Assembly: GCF_029581575.1 (NCBI RefSeq)
Contig: NZ_CP089975.1
Location: 1,426,001 to 1,490,000 of the forward strand
Direction of reading: 5' to 3'
From: Moraxella nasibovis
Lineage (GTDB): Bacteria; Pseudomonadota; Gammaproteobacteria; Pseudomonadales; Moraxellaceae
Length of the DNA: 64,000 nt
Positions 41,893 through 49,829 of this stretch are shown piece after piece. A program made the translations under genes and the position numbers. The notes beneath the pieces were generated by a model. That model was not told the origin of the DNA. It did not search any database and saw only the letters and a program-made list of their open reading frames with translations. The first letter of the stretch is position 1; every line of letters starts with the position of its first letter.

Positions 41893-42867
41893 TTAGCCAT
41901 CTGCATTGAGCGCCAACACCGCCATGCCCGCCTTCTCAATTTGACTTAGGCTCAATGATTTTTGACCACTTAATGACTGCCGCCATTTACGAGCGCCCGT
42001 CAAACCCTGAAATAGCCCCAAATAATGACGCATTACCTGTGTCAAAGGCGTGCCATTTTTTTCAAAATTTTCCAATAAAATCAAAAGCTTTTCAAAAATT
42101 TCTTGATGGCTTGGCACACTCTCACCCCAAAGCTCATTGCACCATCCCAAAAGCATGGGATTGTGATAAAACTCTCGCCCAATCATCACACCATCCACTT
42201 GGGTTAAATGGGTTTTGATTTCGTCAAGCGTCTTGATGCCGCCATTGATTTCTACAAAAAGCTCTGGAAATTCTTGTTTTAAGCGATAAACATCGTCATA
42301 GCGAAGCGGCGGAATCTCACGGTTTTCTTTGGGTGATAAGCCATTTAATAGGGCAATGCGAGCATGGACGATGAAATGATTGCAGCCAGCATTCGCCACC
42401 GCCCCCACAAAATCACGCATGAACTCATAGCTGTCAAACTCATCAATACCAATGCGGTGCTTGACCGTCACGGGCAAAGAGCAAGCGTCCTGCATCGCCT
42501 TGACGCAGTCCGCCACAAGATGAGCCTCCGCCATGAGACACGCCCCGATCTTATTAAACTGCACACGATCAGACGGGCAGCCGACATTCAGATTGACCTC
42601 AGTATAGCCATACTCTTGGGCAAGTTTGGCACACTGAGCAAGCTCAGTGGGGCTACTTCCGCCCAGCTGCAAAACCAAAGGCGGCTCATTGTCAAAAAAT
42701 CGCAAATGATGCGCCGCATCACCCTTTAAAATCGCCCCTGTACTGATCATTTCGGTGTACAGATAAATATGAGGGTTAAACAGGCGAGCAAAGGTGCGGT
42801 AATGACTGGTTGTCCAGTCTATCATCGGAGCAACTGATACCCTCTTAGTTTCTTTAAAATCAATCAT
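41893..42867 (-). CDS. dusA: tRNA-dihydrouridine(20/20a) synthase DusA
   Basis: The 324-residue flavin enzyme has the DusA-type motifs VAPMIDWTTSHYRTFARL near the N-terminus, NLNVGCPSDRVQ (active-site Cys near residue 98), VKHRIGID and the DusA-specific HARIALLNGLSPKENREIPP. It reduces uridines in the tRNA D-loop. The 5' end faces a tyrosine integrase 168 bases away. The 5' part of dusA is a known attachment site for prophages carrying a dedicated integrase family, so the first codons here were probably rebuilt by the attachment event. Confidence 0.94.
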   Translation of the reverse strand: MIDFKETKRVSVAPMIDWTTSHYRTFARLFNPHIYLYTEMISTGAILKGDAAHHLRFFDNEPPLVLQLGGSSPTELAQCAKLAQEYGYTEVNLNVGCPSDRVQFNKIGACLMAEAHLVADCVKAMQDACSLPVTVKHRIGIDEFDSYEFMRDFVGAVANAGCNHFIVHARIALLNGLSPKENREIPPLRYDDVYRLKQEFPELFVEINGGIKTLDEIKTHLTQVDGVMIGREFYHNPMLLGWCNELWGESVPSHQEIFEKLLILLENFEKNGTPLTQVMRHYLGLFQGLTGARKWRQSLSGQKSLSLSQIEKAGMAVLALNADG

Positions 42868-42914
42868 TTATATAAAATCTCTTTTATTTCAATAACATAA
42901 TATAAAAATACAGC

Positions 42915-42947
42915 TTGTTTTTACTTGTTGTTGTTTGTTTTTACTTG
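42915..42947. repeat. Tandem TTGTTTTTACTTG direct repeat upstream of int
   Basis: A 13-base unit occurs at 42915-42927 and 42935-42947, start to start 20 bases, about two helical turns. Spacing and place (between dusA and int) suit arm-type integrase sites or an operator. Confidence 0.5.
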
Positions 42948-42974
42948 CGTTTTGTTGTTGGTGTGTTGTACCAT

Positions 42975-43012
42975 ATTTACACCATTTTTATGCGATTAAA
43001 AATGGTGTAAAT
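42975..43012. promoter_or_regulatory. Perfect 16-bp inverted repeat ahead of the integrase gene
   Basis: ATTTACACCATTTTTA (42975-42990) and its exact complement (42997-43012) flank TGCGAT, ending 22 bases before the int ATG. It may be an integrase or regulator binding site; as RNA it would form a hairpin that hides the int ribosome-binding region. Confidence 0.6.
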
Positions 43013-43034
43013 TTACCACGCAGGATCAGTACAA

Positions 43035-44183
43035 ATGGGTGCAATATCAGAACGCCAAACAACATCGGGCAAAACTCGCTACCGTGCGGTAATACGCATC
43101 AACAAAGGTGGTGTTAAGTATAGCGAAAGTAAAACTTTTAGCAAGCGAAATTTGGCAGAAAGCTGGCTAAAAAAACGAGAAGCCGAGATCGAGCTCAACC
43201 CTGACATCATCCATCAGAGCGAACAAAAAGACGACATGCGTTTTTCAGACGCCATCAGCCTCTACTTAGAACAGGCGGGGGCAGATTTTGGGCGTTCGCA
43301 CAAAAAGGGGCTATTATTCATCGCCAAGCAAGCCATCGGCGCCAAGTATCTCACCAAGCTGACCAATGCAGACTTTGCCAATTTCGCTGAGTTTCGCTTG
43401 CAAACAATCAAGCCGCAAACGCTCACAGGCGACATGATTGCCATTCGTGCCGTGTTAAGATACGCTAAGATGGTCTGGGGTATGAATGTCAATTTGGCAG
43501 GCTTTGAAGAAGTGGTGCTTGGGCTGCGTTACGCCAGAAAGATCAAGGGGTCAGACAAGCGCTCAAGATTGCCGAGCAATGAAGAATTACAACAACTGAC
43601 CGACTACTTTTATGCTGTTTGGCAGCGTGGCAACCAAGTCTACCCCATGCACCTGATTATGTGGTTTGCGATATACACATCGCGGCGTGAAGGAGAGATT
43701 GTCAATCTGCTGCTAGATGACCTAACCCACACCGAAGATGGCTACTGGTGGCTGGTACGAGACATGAAAAACCCCAAAGGCTCAAAGGGAAACCACATCG
43801 AAGTCAAGATACCCGAAAAAACCATATCAGTCATCAACGCTCTTAAAGATACAGCGATCAAAAAGCGCATGCAAAAATCATCATACTACGACGACAAAAA
43901 ACTTATCCCGTTAGACAGCAAGACCATCTCAAAATCTTTTACTGATGCGTGTAGAATACTAGGTATTGACGACTTAAATTTCCATGATTTACGCCATGAA
44001 GCCGCTACTCGCCTTGCCGAACAGGGTCTCACCATTCCCCAGCTTCAACAAGTGACAGGGCACCGTAGTTGGAGTAGCTTGCAGCGTTACACCAACTTAA
44101 AGCGTCGCCCCACCGTGCTTGATTTTGAAGATGCCATCGAGCAGGCAAAACAAAACCACGAGCATGGTCGTGGTTCGTTCTGA
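43035..44183 (+). CDS. int: Tyrosine-type phage integrase (dusA-site)
   Basis: The 382-residue recombinase has an N-terminal arm-binding domain (ISERQTTSGKTRYRAVIRI), a core-binding domain near 70-160, and the catalytic set Arg (YTSRREGEIVNLL), HxxR (NFHDLRHEAATRLAEQG), His (QVTGHRSW) and nucleophile Tyr (LQRYTNL). All catalytic residues are present. Position next to the dusA 5' end suggests the dusA-specific integrase family. It points away from dusA into the prophage. Confidence 0.95.
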   Translation: MGAISERQTTSGKTRYRAVIRINKGGVKYSESKTFSKRNLAESWLKKREAEIELNPDIIHQSEQKDDMRFSDAISLYLEQAGADFGRSHKKGLLFIAKQAIGAKYLTKLTNADFANFAEFRLQTIKPQTLTGDMIAIRAVLRYAKMVWGMNVNLAGFEEVVLGLRYARKIKGSDKRSRLPSNEELQQLTDYFYAVWQRGNQVYPMHLIMWFAIYTSRREGEIVNLLLDDLTHTEDGYWWLVRDMKNPKGSKGNHIEVKIPEKTISVINALKDTAIKKRMQKSSYYDDKKLIPLDSKTISKSFTDACRILGIDDLNFHDLRHEAATRLAEQGLTIPQLQQVTGHRSWSSLQRYTNLKRRPTVLDFEDAIEQAKQNHEHGRGSF

Positions 44184-44193
44184 TACTTTGGGG

Positions 44194-44460
44194 TTAGGCG
44201 TGCATGGCTTTATGGTCTAATGTTGCTTCATTTTTAATGGCATCAATCCAGCCAGCCAGGCTCTCAATCGGTACAAGATATTTTGGGCGCTTGTCCGAGC
44301 CGGTATTGATACAAGCAAAATTAAGCTGTTGATTTTTTGCCTTGCGGTGCAGCTCGGTCTTGCTGATGTCGCTTAGATAGTCATTAGCGACATTCTCCAG
44401 CGGTATCAAAGCCTTAAAGCCGTATTGCATGGCAAGCATTTGCATGGTCGTCATATTCAT
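44194..44460 (-). CDS. PrtN-like (pyocin activator) regulator
   Basis: The 88-residue protein resembles PrtN: ALIPLENVANDYLSDISKTE followed by a small winged-helix-like part (ELHRKAKNQQLNFACINTGS) and LVPIESLAGWIDAIKNEA. PrtN activates pyocin genes in Pseudomonas, and small homologues occur in prophages near the integrase. ATG 44460 overlaps the TGA of the upstream gene. It is convergent with int. Confidence 0.7.
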   Translation of the reverse strand: MNMTTMQMLAMQYGFKALIPLENVANDYLSDISKTELHRKAKNQQLNFACINTGSDKRPKYLVPIESLAGWIDAIKNEATLDHKAMHA

Positions 44461-45035
44461 CAATTATTCTCCACAGGCAGCCCAAACGCTGCATTAATAT
44501 TCACGATATTTTGTGGCACTAGCGGATAATTTGACTTACCTTGGTTTTCAAATTTACCGAGCAAAGATTGCGATTCTGGCCACACTTTCCACAGCTTTTT
44601 AAATGTATTGACACCAGCCAGCATCGCCTCCGCATCTCTTCTGGCATAGTTCATCTTATCGCACTCATCCTCATGAGCTTGCAAAGCCGCCAGATATTTT
44701 TTGATGATCTCATCATCTTCGGTCAATCCGTGAAAATTCTTTCCGACAACCGGCCCGAACGCCAGACCTACACGATAATCAGACAGTGAGACACGCAACC
44801 AAAAACAATTTTTAGACGATTTAATACCTTCCAGTCTTAGCTCTCTTGTGCGATTAAAGAGTAGCTCAGGCAATTTTTTAATATCATCAAGATGCTTGCC
44901 AAAAATATGCTGGTAAATCTCGTCGCCCGCCGCCTCCACAGCCTTGTGTTTGGCTCGGATATTTTCTTGGAACTTGCCATTTTTTAGTAGCTCGGCGATC
45001 ATTAGAGCCTTGGTATCTTTGGTAATCCTGGTCAT
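44460..45035 (-). CDS. Phage protein, possibly Nmad5-like
   Basis: The 191-residue protein begins MTRITKDTKALMIAELLKNG and has the mixed helical pattern of proteins labelled nucleotide-modification-associated domain 5 (Nmad5), a weak match made from memory. It lacks membrane segments and a signal. Its stop overlaps the PrtN-like start, and its start overlaps the stop of the 57-residue gene upstream, so the three form one operon. Function is unknown. Confidence 0.65.
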   Translation of the reverse strand: MTRITKDTKALMIAELLKNGKFQENIRAKHKAVEAAGDEIYQHIFGKHLDDIKKLPELLFNRTRELRLEGIKSSKNCFWLRVSLSDYRVGLAFGPVVGKNFHGLTEDDEIIKKYLAALQAHEDECDKMNYARRDAEAMLAGVNTFKKLWKVWPESQSLLGKFENQGKSNYPLVPQNIVNINAAFGLPVENN

Positions 45036-45208
45036 TAGTAATTCTCCTTGGCGTTTTTCTCTAATGCACGATATTCTGCGATTTTGGCTCGTTCGCCCTC
45101 GTAGGCTCTATCCCATGCGGCAAGCGACATCGAGACACAGCCTTTGAGTGCAAGCACGGACATGATGATGACCAGTGCAGATAGGCAGGTTTGTTTTACG
45201 GTTGGCAT
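45035..45208 (-). CDS. Small phage membrane protein or lipoprotein
   Basis: A 57-residue frame (start MPTVKQTCLSALVIIMSVLA) has one hydrophobic helix ending LKGC, a lipobox-like site, then a polar helical tail ending YRALEKNAKENY. The stop TAA shares a base with the next start (TAATG), a mark of coupling. It was too short for ordinary thresholds. No family is recognised. Confidence 0.6.
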   Translation of the reverse strand: MPTVKQTCLSALVIIMSVLALKGCVSMSLAAWDRAYEGERAKIAEYRALEKNAKENY

Positions 45209-45321
45209 GATTTTACTCCATCTTGGTTACTTCATGTGATAATAGTAACTTTTCTTTCTTTATTTGTCAATAAAAAAAGTAAATAAAGTTTCTTTTTTTG
45301 TAAAAAAATTACCAAGGGGAT

Positions 45322-45349
45322 AAAAAACCACCCATATAGGGTGGTTTTT
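45322..45349 (-). terminator. Intrinsic terminator for the Cys-rich peptide/nuclease genes
   Basis: AAAAACCACCC (45323-45333) pairs perfectly with GGGTGGTTTTT (45339-45349), loop ATATA, followed on the minus strand by T-rich sequence. Confidence 0.88.
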
Positions 45350-45368
45350 AGCTAGTCGGTCGAACTTT

Positions 45369-45551
45369 TTATTTTTTTGTGCAGACTTTTTTGGATTTGC
45401 TGATGGTGCCGTCTTTGCACATGAATTTACCGCCGGAGGTACATGAGGCAATACCGCCTTTCTTGCCGCTACAAGGCTTATTGCCTTTGGCGTAAGCCAT
45501 TGGGCTTGTCAAGAGTGCGCTCACAGTAAGCAATGTGATTAATTTTTTCAT
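45369..45551 (-). CDS. Small secreted Cys-containing protein
   Basis: The 60-residue product has a signal peptide (MKKLITLLTVSALLTSPMAYA) and a mature part of about 39 residues rich in Gly and Lys with four Cys (PCSG, ASCTSG, FMCKDG, KVCTKK), probably two disulphides. ATG 45551 has a GGATGA-type site upstream. It lies 26 bases after the exported nuclease gene, same strand, so the pair may be one operon. Role unknown. Confidence 0.65.
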   Translation of the reverse strand: MKKLITLLTVSALLTSPMAYAKGNKPCSGKKGGIASCTSGGKFMCKDGTISKSKKVCTKK

Positions 45552-45577
45552 AACTTCATCCTTTTGAAAAATTAAGA

Positions 45578-46426
45578 TTATCGGCATAAAGATTCACATG
45601 GCGTGCCGTCGCCATCTTTGTCCAGCTTAGACAATCCGCAAGTATTGAGATAATATTTCGCCTCTTGACAGCTAGACATCTGACCGCAGGTCTTTTTTGT
45701 GCCACATTTGCCGCTCTGTGATTTATTTAGCGCTTGGTTGAGCTTAGGGGAAGCTGTGGCACTTTTTGGCTTCGCTTGCAGGACGCTGGCGGTTTTGTTA
45801 CTACGCCATGCGCTTGGATAGACAGGGTTTGGCTGTGACCACAGCCCTACGCCAGATGATCGTGCGGCATTTTCAATGGTGGCGTAGTCAAAGTCGATGA
45901 GATATTCTTGATAAGCCCACGCCATGCCGTCACGCACCATCATTTTATTGATATTTTGATGGTCAGAAAGTCGGTACACCTCCGCCAAAGTGCGGCTATA
46001 CCTATCTGTGCCTGTCACCACTAAGCCAACGTTTTGCCCGTAGATGTGATCGGAAAGCGCCTGTTTGGCGACGCTGCCATAATCTTGACCGCTCTCTGGT
46101 GCATCGATCTGATTCATACGCACCTTGATCTGTATGTTAAGCTCATCAAGGCAAGTGAATGTGTCACCATCAGACACGCCCACGACTTTACACTGGACAT
46201 CATAGACCTTCATCGGCGTATATGAGATGTTCTGAACGCTGGTTGTCTGAGTGGTGCTGGTAGGCTGAGTCGCCACAGATGGTGACGACTCGGACTTAGA
46301 AAATATGCCGTGCAGTACGCCGACCGCCAAACCTTTCGCCGCATCCTTGGCGTATTCTTTCCAGTCCGCCGACGCTGGGGCGATCATCATGGCGCCCAGC
46401 GCCGCCACCAATACCAGTTTTTTCAT
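45578..46426 (-). CDS. Secreted thermonuclease-like (SNase) protein with excalibur domain
   Basis: The 282-residue protein has a signal peptide (MKKLVLVAALGAMMIAPASA), a staphylococcal-nuclease fold at about residues 80-205 with VSDGDTFTC, the catalytic Arg in KVRMNQIDAPESGQDYG and DRYSRTLAEVY, and a C-terminal excalibur-type calcium site (KLDKDGDGTPCESLC). ATG 46426 follows AAGGAATAAAT. An exported nuclease in the lysogeny side of a prophage may be a cargo gene acting on extracellular DNA; that is inference. Confidence 0.85.
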   Translation of the reverse strand: MKKLVLVAALGAMMIAPASADWKEYAKDAAKGLAVGVLHGIFSKSESSPSVATQPTSTTQTTSVQNISYTPMKVYDVQCKVVGVSDGDTFTCLDELNIQIKVRMNQIDAPESGQDYGSVAKQALSDHIYGQNVGLVVTGTDRYSRTLAEVYRLSDHQNINKMMVRDGMAWAYQEYLIDFDYATIENAARSSGVGLWSQPNPVYPSAWRSNKTASVLQAKPKSATASPKLNQALNKSQSGKCGTKKTCGQMSSCQEAKYYLNTCGLSKLDKDGDGTPCESLCR

Positions 46427-46466
46427 ATTTATTCCTTTGAATTTGAACATCAAAATACAATTTATG

Positions 46467-46494
46467 AAAAAACCACCTATTAGGCGGTTTTTTT
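46467..46494 (-). terminator. Terminator of the CI-STAS/GHKL operon
   Basis: Minus-strand AAAAAACCGCCTA pairs with TAGGTGGTTTTTT (13 bp, one G-T wobble) and ends in T residues, 25 bases after the membrane-protein stop. Confidence 0.8.
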
Positions 46495-46518
46495 GCAGAA
46501 AAAAATAAATAATCAATA

Positions 46519-47031
46519 TCACTTAATTGCAATAAGTTTTTGGATAATATCAGCCAATTTAATGTAAATATCTCCCTGTACTTGGGATGATTGCTGCTGA
46601 TTATAGTCATGCCTGCTTTCAATGTTGCTATGGAATTCACAGTACTCCACCCATTGATTATAATCATCTAAAATATTCATTTTTTTTTCTTGATGATTAT
46701 GAACAAATCTTATACATCGCATGGGCAACTTAGAAACTACATGACTTTGCAGTTTTGGGCTAATCTTAGTTACACACCGCTTAGTATGACTGTCAATACC
46801 TAAAAATTCCTCCAAACTCGCTTTAGCAATTTGACGATGCAAAAAATACACCTCATAAGACGAATGAGGATTTTGTAGCGAGTCTGCAGCGATTAAAGCT
46901 ATAGTCTCCATGCGCTTAATCGTCTCATTAAGTAGGGCAAGCTGTCGATTTTTTTTAATCTGATAATAACAGATGCCAGAAGCAACTATGACGGATAGCA
47001 ATGATACACCTAAGCCAAGATATTCTATCAC
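46519..47031 (-). CDS. Single-pass membrane protein, third gene of the STAS/GHKL module
   Basis: The 170-residue protein starts at GTG 47031, which overlaps the TAG stop of the DUF4325 gene by one base. Residues 4-22 form one membrane helix (YLGLGVSLLSVIVASGICYY) followed by a helical, probably cytoplasmic domain with His- and Gln-rich parts. I do not recognise a family. The tight coupling to the DUF4325 gene suggests a shared job, for example as the membrane target of the switch. Confidence 0.6.
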   Translation of the reverse strand: MIEYLGLGVSLLSVIVASGICYYQIKKNRQLALLNETIKRMETIALIAADSLQNPHSSYEVYFLHRQIAKASLEEFLGIDSHTKRCVTKISPKLQSHVVSKLPMRCIRFVHNHQEKKMNILDDYNQWVEYCEFHSNIESRHDYNQQQSSQVQGDIYIKLADIIQKLIAIK

Positions 47032-47345
47032 TAATTTACTTCTTCGATGTAGCGATGAACTTTTTCGGCGATTTCTGGATTTTCGTTGGCAATAATGCAA
47101 ATTTTATTTTTAAAATCCTGTTTACCAAGGATGCCATCACGAATCAACCCTGCGAATGCTTCTTCCAAAAATGAGGAGCCCGCACCTAAAACACCATCAA
47201 AATTTACTTCAATGGATTCGTTTGATTGGCTAAGTAAGTCTTTTAGCTTTTCACGAAAATGCTCGCCAGTATGACTACCATCCTTCTTATATCGCCCTGC
47301 AGGCAAAAGTGCGAAATCTTTCGCCACTTGAATTGTGCGTGTCAT
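47031..47345 (-). CDS. DUF4325 STAS-like protein
   Basis: The 104-residue protein has the DUF4325 hallmark ESIEVNFDGVLGAGSSFLEE near residue 48, in which a STAS-like strand-helix carries the conserved SSFL segment, preceded by a conserved GRYKKDGSHTGEHFREK. ATG 47345 is chosen over a codon ten residues upstream, leaving eight bases after the ATPase stop. STAS-like domains often act as regulated switch partners of GHKL kinases, and one is encoded next door. Confidence 0.75.
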   Translation of the reverse strand: MTRTIQVAKDFALLPAGRYKKDGSHTGEHFREKLKDLLSQSNESIEVNFDGVLGAGSSFLEEAFAGLIRDGILGKQDFKNKICIIANENPEIAEKVHRYIEEVN

Positions 47346-47353
47346 AATCAATC

Positions 47354-48325
47354 CTATATCAAAGCAATATGCCAAGCAATGATCGTCCCATCAATTCGAT
47401 CGGGAAAATCCTCAAGCTGGCCATTTAACGAATGCTCAATTTGCTTATTATGGTCTCTAGCAACAACATAGCTACCATGCCGGCTTAATATCATGGTGGA
47501 AATAAAGCGGATACCATAATCCTTTAGTTCCGCATTTCCTAATTCAAAAATATCATTAAAACCCTTACCACGGTTTGGCATCTGAGTGCTTGAATAGTCA
47601 GTTTTTGTGGCAAGTTTTATTAAGCCTGAATCACTTATTGATGCAGAATCTACTAAGTGATTCTGGGTGTTAAACTGAACAGTGTAAGGTACAGATACAC
47701 CTAAGTCCGATACTACCACAGAAATAGATTTATTGTCAATATTTGTCATTAAAAACCATTTACAATACTCAGGCTTATCTGGATAAGCGTGAGATACATT
47801 TTCAACAGCACCAAGAATACCTTGAATGAGCTTTTGGAAAAGCAGCTTATCCAGACGGTCTTGCATCTCCTGTATATGTGCCTGCATAGCATCACTAAAA
47901 TTAGCAGTAGTGCCGTCAAAACACTCCCATCCTGCAATCTCAGGTAATTTTGCGATATGGATAGGGCAAGGCGGCATGGGGAAATATTGTGTCAATCGAA
48001 ATCTTTCAAACACACCCCTAGGAATGAGGGATTTTGGACCAATTGTCTTAAATTGCCCACAGCCATATTTATCAATAATATGGTACAAATACAAAAAAGT
48101 CAGTGGATTGAGCGTTGCCACTTCACTAAAATCAATCAAATATCTTTTGTGCTCTTTAGACTTAATTATCTCTATAATTTTTAAAATCTTTTGTCGCTCA
48201 CCACCAACAAATAGACTAAACTCCCCTTTTAGTTTAATATGCATCGAATTAGCATTGTCATAAGCCTGAAAGCGCTTGCGTTGCTGTCGCTGATTATGTC
48301 GCACCCTTCGTCTTGCTTTTTTCAT
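47354..48325 (-). CDS. STAS-like + GHKL ATPase protein
   Basis: The 323-residue protein has a basic N-terminus (MKKARRRVRHNQRQQRKR), a STAS-like segment at about 28-100 (RYLIDFSEVATLNPLTFLYL), and a GHKL ATP-binding fold at about 160-320 with the N box ENVSHAY (Glu175, Asn176), the D-x-G box SDLGVSVP (Asp207, Gly209) and the G2 loop NRGKGFNDI. It lies 14 bases after the CI repressor stop, same strand, so it is probably expressed in the lysogen. No named family was recognised; an anti-sigma-like or MutL-like ATPase role are alternatives. Confidence 0.75.
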   Translation of the reverse strand: MKKARRRVRHNQRQQRKRFQAYDNANSMHIKLKGEFSLFVGGERQKILKIIEIIKSKEHKRYLIDFSEVATLNPLTFLYLYHIIDKYGCGQFKTIGPKSLIPRGVFERFRLTQYFPMPPCPIHIAKLPEIAGWECFDGTTANFSDAMQAHIQEMQDRLDKLLFQKLIQGILGAVENVSHAYPDKPEYCKWFLMTNIDNKSISVVVSDLGVSVPYTVQFNTQNHLVDSASISDSGLIKLATKTDYSSTQMPNRGKGFNDIFELGNAELKDYGIRFISTMILSRHGSYVVARDHNKQIEHSLNGQLEDFPDRIDGTIIAWHIALI

Positions 48326-48339
48326 AATTTTACCAACAC

Positions 48340-49083
48340 TCAAAACGCCACCCACTTGCCGACAACCTTACCCACCAGCTCCCATTCGCTTTTGGGTACC
48401 ATTTTTTGTTCGTGCCAATCAGGGTTGAGCGGCTTTAGGTACATGTCTTCGGCGGTATCGCCGATAATCAGTTGCTTAAATGTCGCCTCGTCATTCTCAC
48501 CCTCACGCACCACGACCAGATCGCCGTTTTTAAGCTCCAAAAAGCCATAATTAGGATCAACATAAATATAATCCCCCGGCTCAAACTTAGGCATCATCGA
48601 CACCCCACGCACTTTCAGCGCAAAGCCATTTTCAGGAAAATTAAACGGGCGTGGCAGATAATCAAACGCATCATACACCATCACCGCATTGGCATGAGAC
48701 CATGACCCAGCTGCCACCCATTCAACCACAGGTACAGGGTTATTGATGGACAGTGCATTGCTGGGTTCAAGCGCCTCGGAGTGTGCAACTTTGCGGTTTT
48801 CGATCGCTGCAATTTTATCTTTTAGCTCTTTGAGAATATCAATGTCAAGCTTTTGGCGAATAGGCTCAACAAGCTTGGCGTTCTGCCCACCAGTTGCGAG
48901 CCAGTCAAAAGACACGCCAAAAAACTTTGCCAATGCTTGTACATGTTCAACCTTTGGCATATTTTCGCCATCTTCCCAGTTTTTGATGGCGGTTTTTGAT
49001 ACGCCAATTTTAGTACCCAGCGCATCTCTAGCCAGCTTTTTTTCTTTTCTAAGTTTATACAAACGCTCTGAAAAAGTACTCAT
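48340..49083 (-). CDS. CI-like phage repressor (HTH-XRE plus S24 peptidase)
   Basis: The 247-residue protein has an XRE helix-turn-helix (TKIGVSKTAIKNWEDGENMP) and a C-terminal LexA/CI-type S24 peptidase domain: cleavage site Ala-Gly in WVAAGSWSH, catalytic Ser in RGVSMMPKFEPGDYI, and Lys in NDEATFKQLIIG. Such repressors keep the lysogenic state and self-cleave when RecA is activated. ATG 49083 has AAGGTGG upstream. It is divergent from the Cro gene at 49190 across an operator region, and the STAS/GHKL genes follow it directly. Confidence 0.93.
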   Translation of the reverse strand: MSTFSERLYKLRKEKKLARDALGTKIGVSKTAIKNWEDGENMPKVEHVQALAKFFGVSFDWLATGGQNAKLVEPIRQKLDIDILKELKDKIAAIENRKVAHSEALEPSNALSINNPVPVVEWVAAGSWSHANAVMVYDAFDYLPRPFNFPENGFALKVRGVSMMPKFEPGDYIYVDPNYGFLELKNGDLVVVREGENDEATFKQLIIGDTAEDMYLKPLNPDWHEQKMVPKSEWELVGKVVGKWVAF

Positions 49084-49108
49084 AGTTACCACCTTTTAAT
49101 TAATTTAC

Positions 49109-49130
49109 TATCTTACCACTTGATAAGATA
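49109..49130. promoter_or_regulatory. Candidate CI/Cro operator
   Basis: TATCTTA-N8-TAAGATA is a perfect 7-bp inverted repeat between the divergent repressor and Cro genes. The region 49084-49189 is AT-rich, as expected for overlapping promoters. A TTGATA/AATAAT pair spaced 17 bases (from 49120) may drive cro. Confidence 0.6.
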
Positions 49131-49189
49131 AGTTTTGTGTGCAATAATAGGTAATATTTTTTACTTTTTATCCAAAAAAGGAAACTTAA

Positions 49190-49363
49190 ATGACCAAACA
49201 AGAAGCTCTAAAAGTCGCCAAAGGCTCAGTGAATGAACTTGGACGCCTGCTCGGTATTAGTCACGCTGCCGTTTCACAATGGAACGATGAAAAAATTCCA
49301 GAATTGCGAGCCTATCAGGTCAGAGAAATCATGGCTCGTCAGCAAGCACAGGCTCGCCCATGA
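49190..49363 (+). CDS. Cro-like repressor (57 residues)
   Basis: A frame from ATG 49190 (AAGGAAA upstream) encodes MTKQEALKVAKGSVNELGRL and the helix-turn-helix LGISHAAVSQWNDEKIPELR, the pattern of Cro/DicC-type phage regulators, in which GRAYQ- or RAYQV follows the recognition helix. It stands opposite the CI gene across the operator, so it is the Cro of the switch. Its stop overlaps the next start (ATGA). Confidence 0.82.
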   Translation: MTKQEALKVAKGSVNELGRLLGISHAAVSQWNDEKIPELRAYQVREIMARQQAQARP

Positions 49364-49608
49364 AACCCAAAAAAACCCACCAAATCACCGTCCATCTCTC
49401 CGAAGAGTGCCATGCCGTCATCGGCAGACTGGCGGACGAATGTAATTTGTCCAAGTCAGAATGGCTATGTCGTCTCATTGAAGACGACCTGCGGGACCGC
49501 TACCATCGTGCTTATCATGCCATGCAAGTGCTGTCATTGCTAGAGAACGATGAGATTGTTGCGAGCGTTGAGAGCCGGCACAACACAGATAAGGACTATC
49601 CACTATGA
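49360..49608 (+). CDS. Small ribbon-helix-helix-type phage protein
   Basis: The 82-residue protein has a beta strand then helices (HQITVHLSEECHAVIGRLAD, NLSKSEWLCRLIEDDL) that resemble a CopG/Arc ribbon-helix-helix fold. It starts in a four-base overlap with cro and ends in a four-base overlap with the next gene, so it belongs to the early rightward operon. Probably a DNA-binding protein; target unknown. Confidence 0.65.
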   Translation: MKPKKTHQITVHLSEECHAVIGRLADECNLSKSEWLCRLIEDDLRDRYHRAYHAMQVLSLLENDEIVASVESRHNTDKDYPL

Positions 49609-49829
49609 CCACCCAGACCCATTGCGACACCCTGCTCGCCCACCTGCGACTTGCTCCCATCACCCACAAAGAAGCGGTGCAAAAATATCTCATCATGGGA
49701 TTTTTGGCTCGTATCAGCGAGCTAAGACAGATGGGGCACGCCATCAAAGACCGCTATGAGACCTCGACCACAGGGGCAAGGTACAAAGTGTATTATTTAG
49801 AAGGAGAATCATCAGATGCTCGCATTTAA
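49605..49829 (+). CDS. Small winged-helix-like phage protein
   Basis: The 74-residue protein has the pattern LLAHLRLAPITHKEAVQKYL then ISELRQMGHAIKDRYETS and KVYYLEG, typical of helix-turn-helix DNA-binding proteins in phage early regions that set start-up of replication genes. Early operon; four-base overlap with the gene before. Confidence 0.65.
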   Translation: MTTQTHCDTLLAHLRLAPITHKEAVQKYLIMGFLARISELRQMGHAIKDRYETSTTGARYKVYYLEGESSDARI

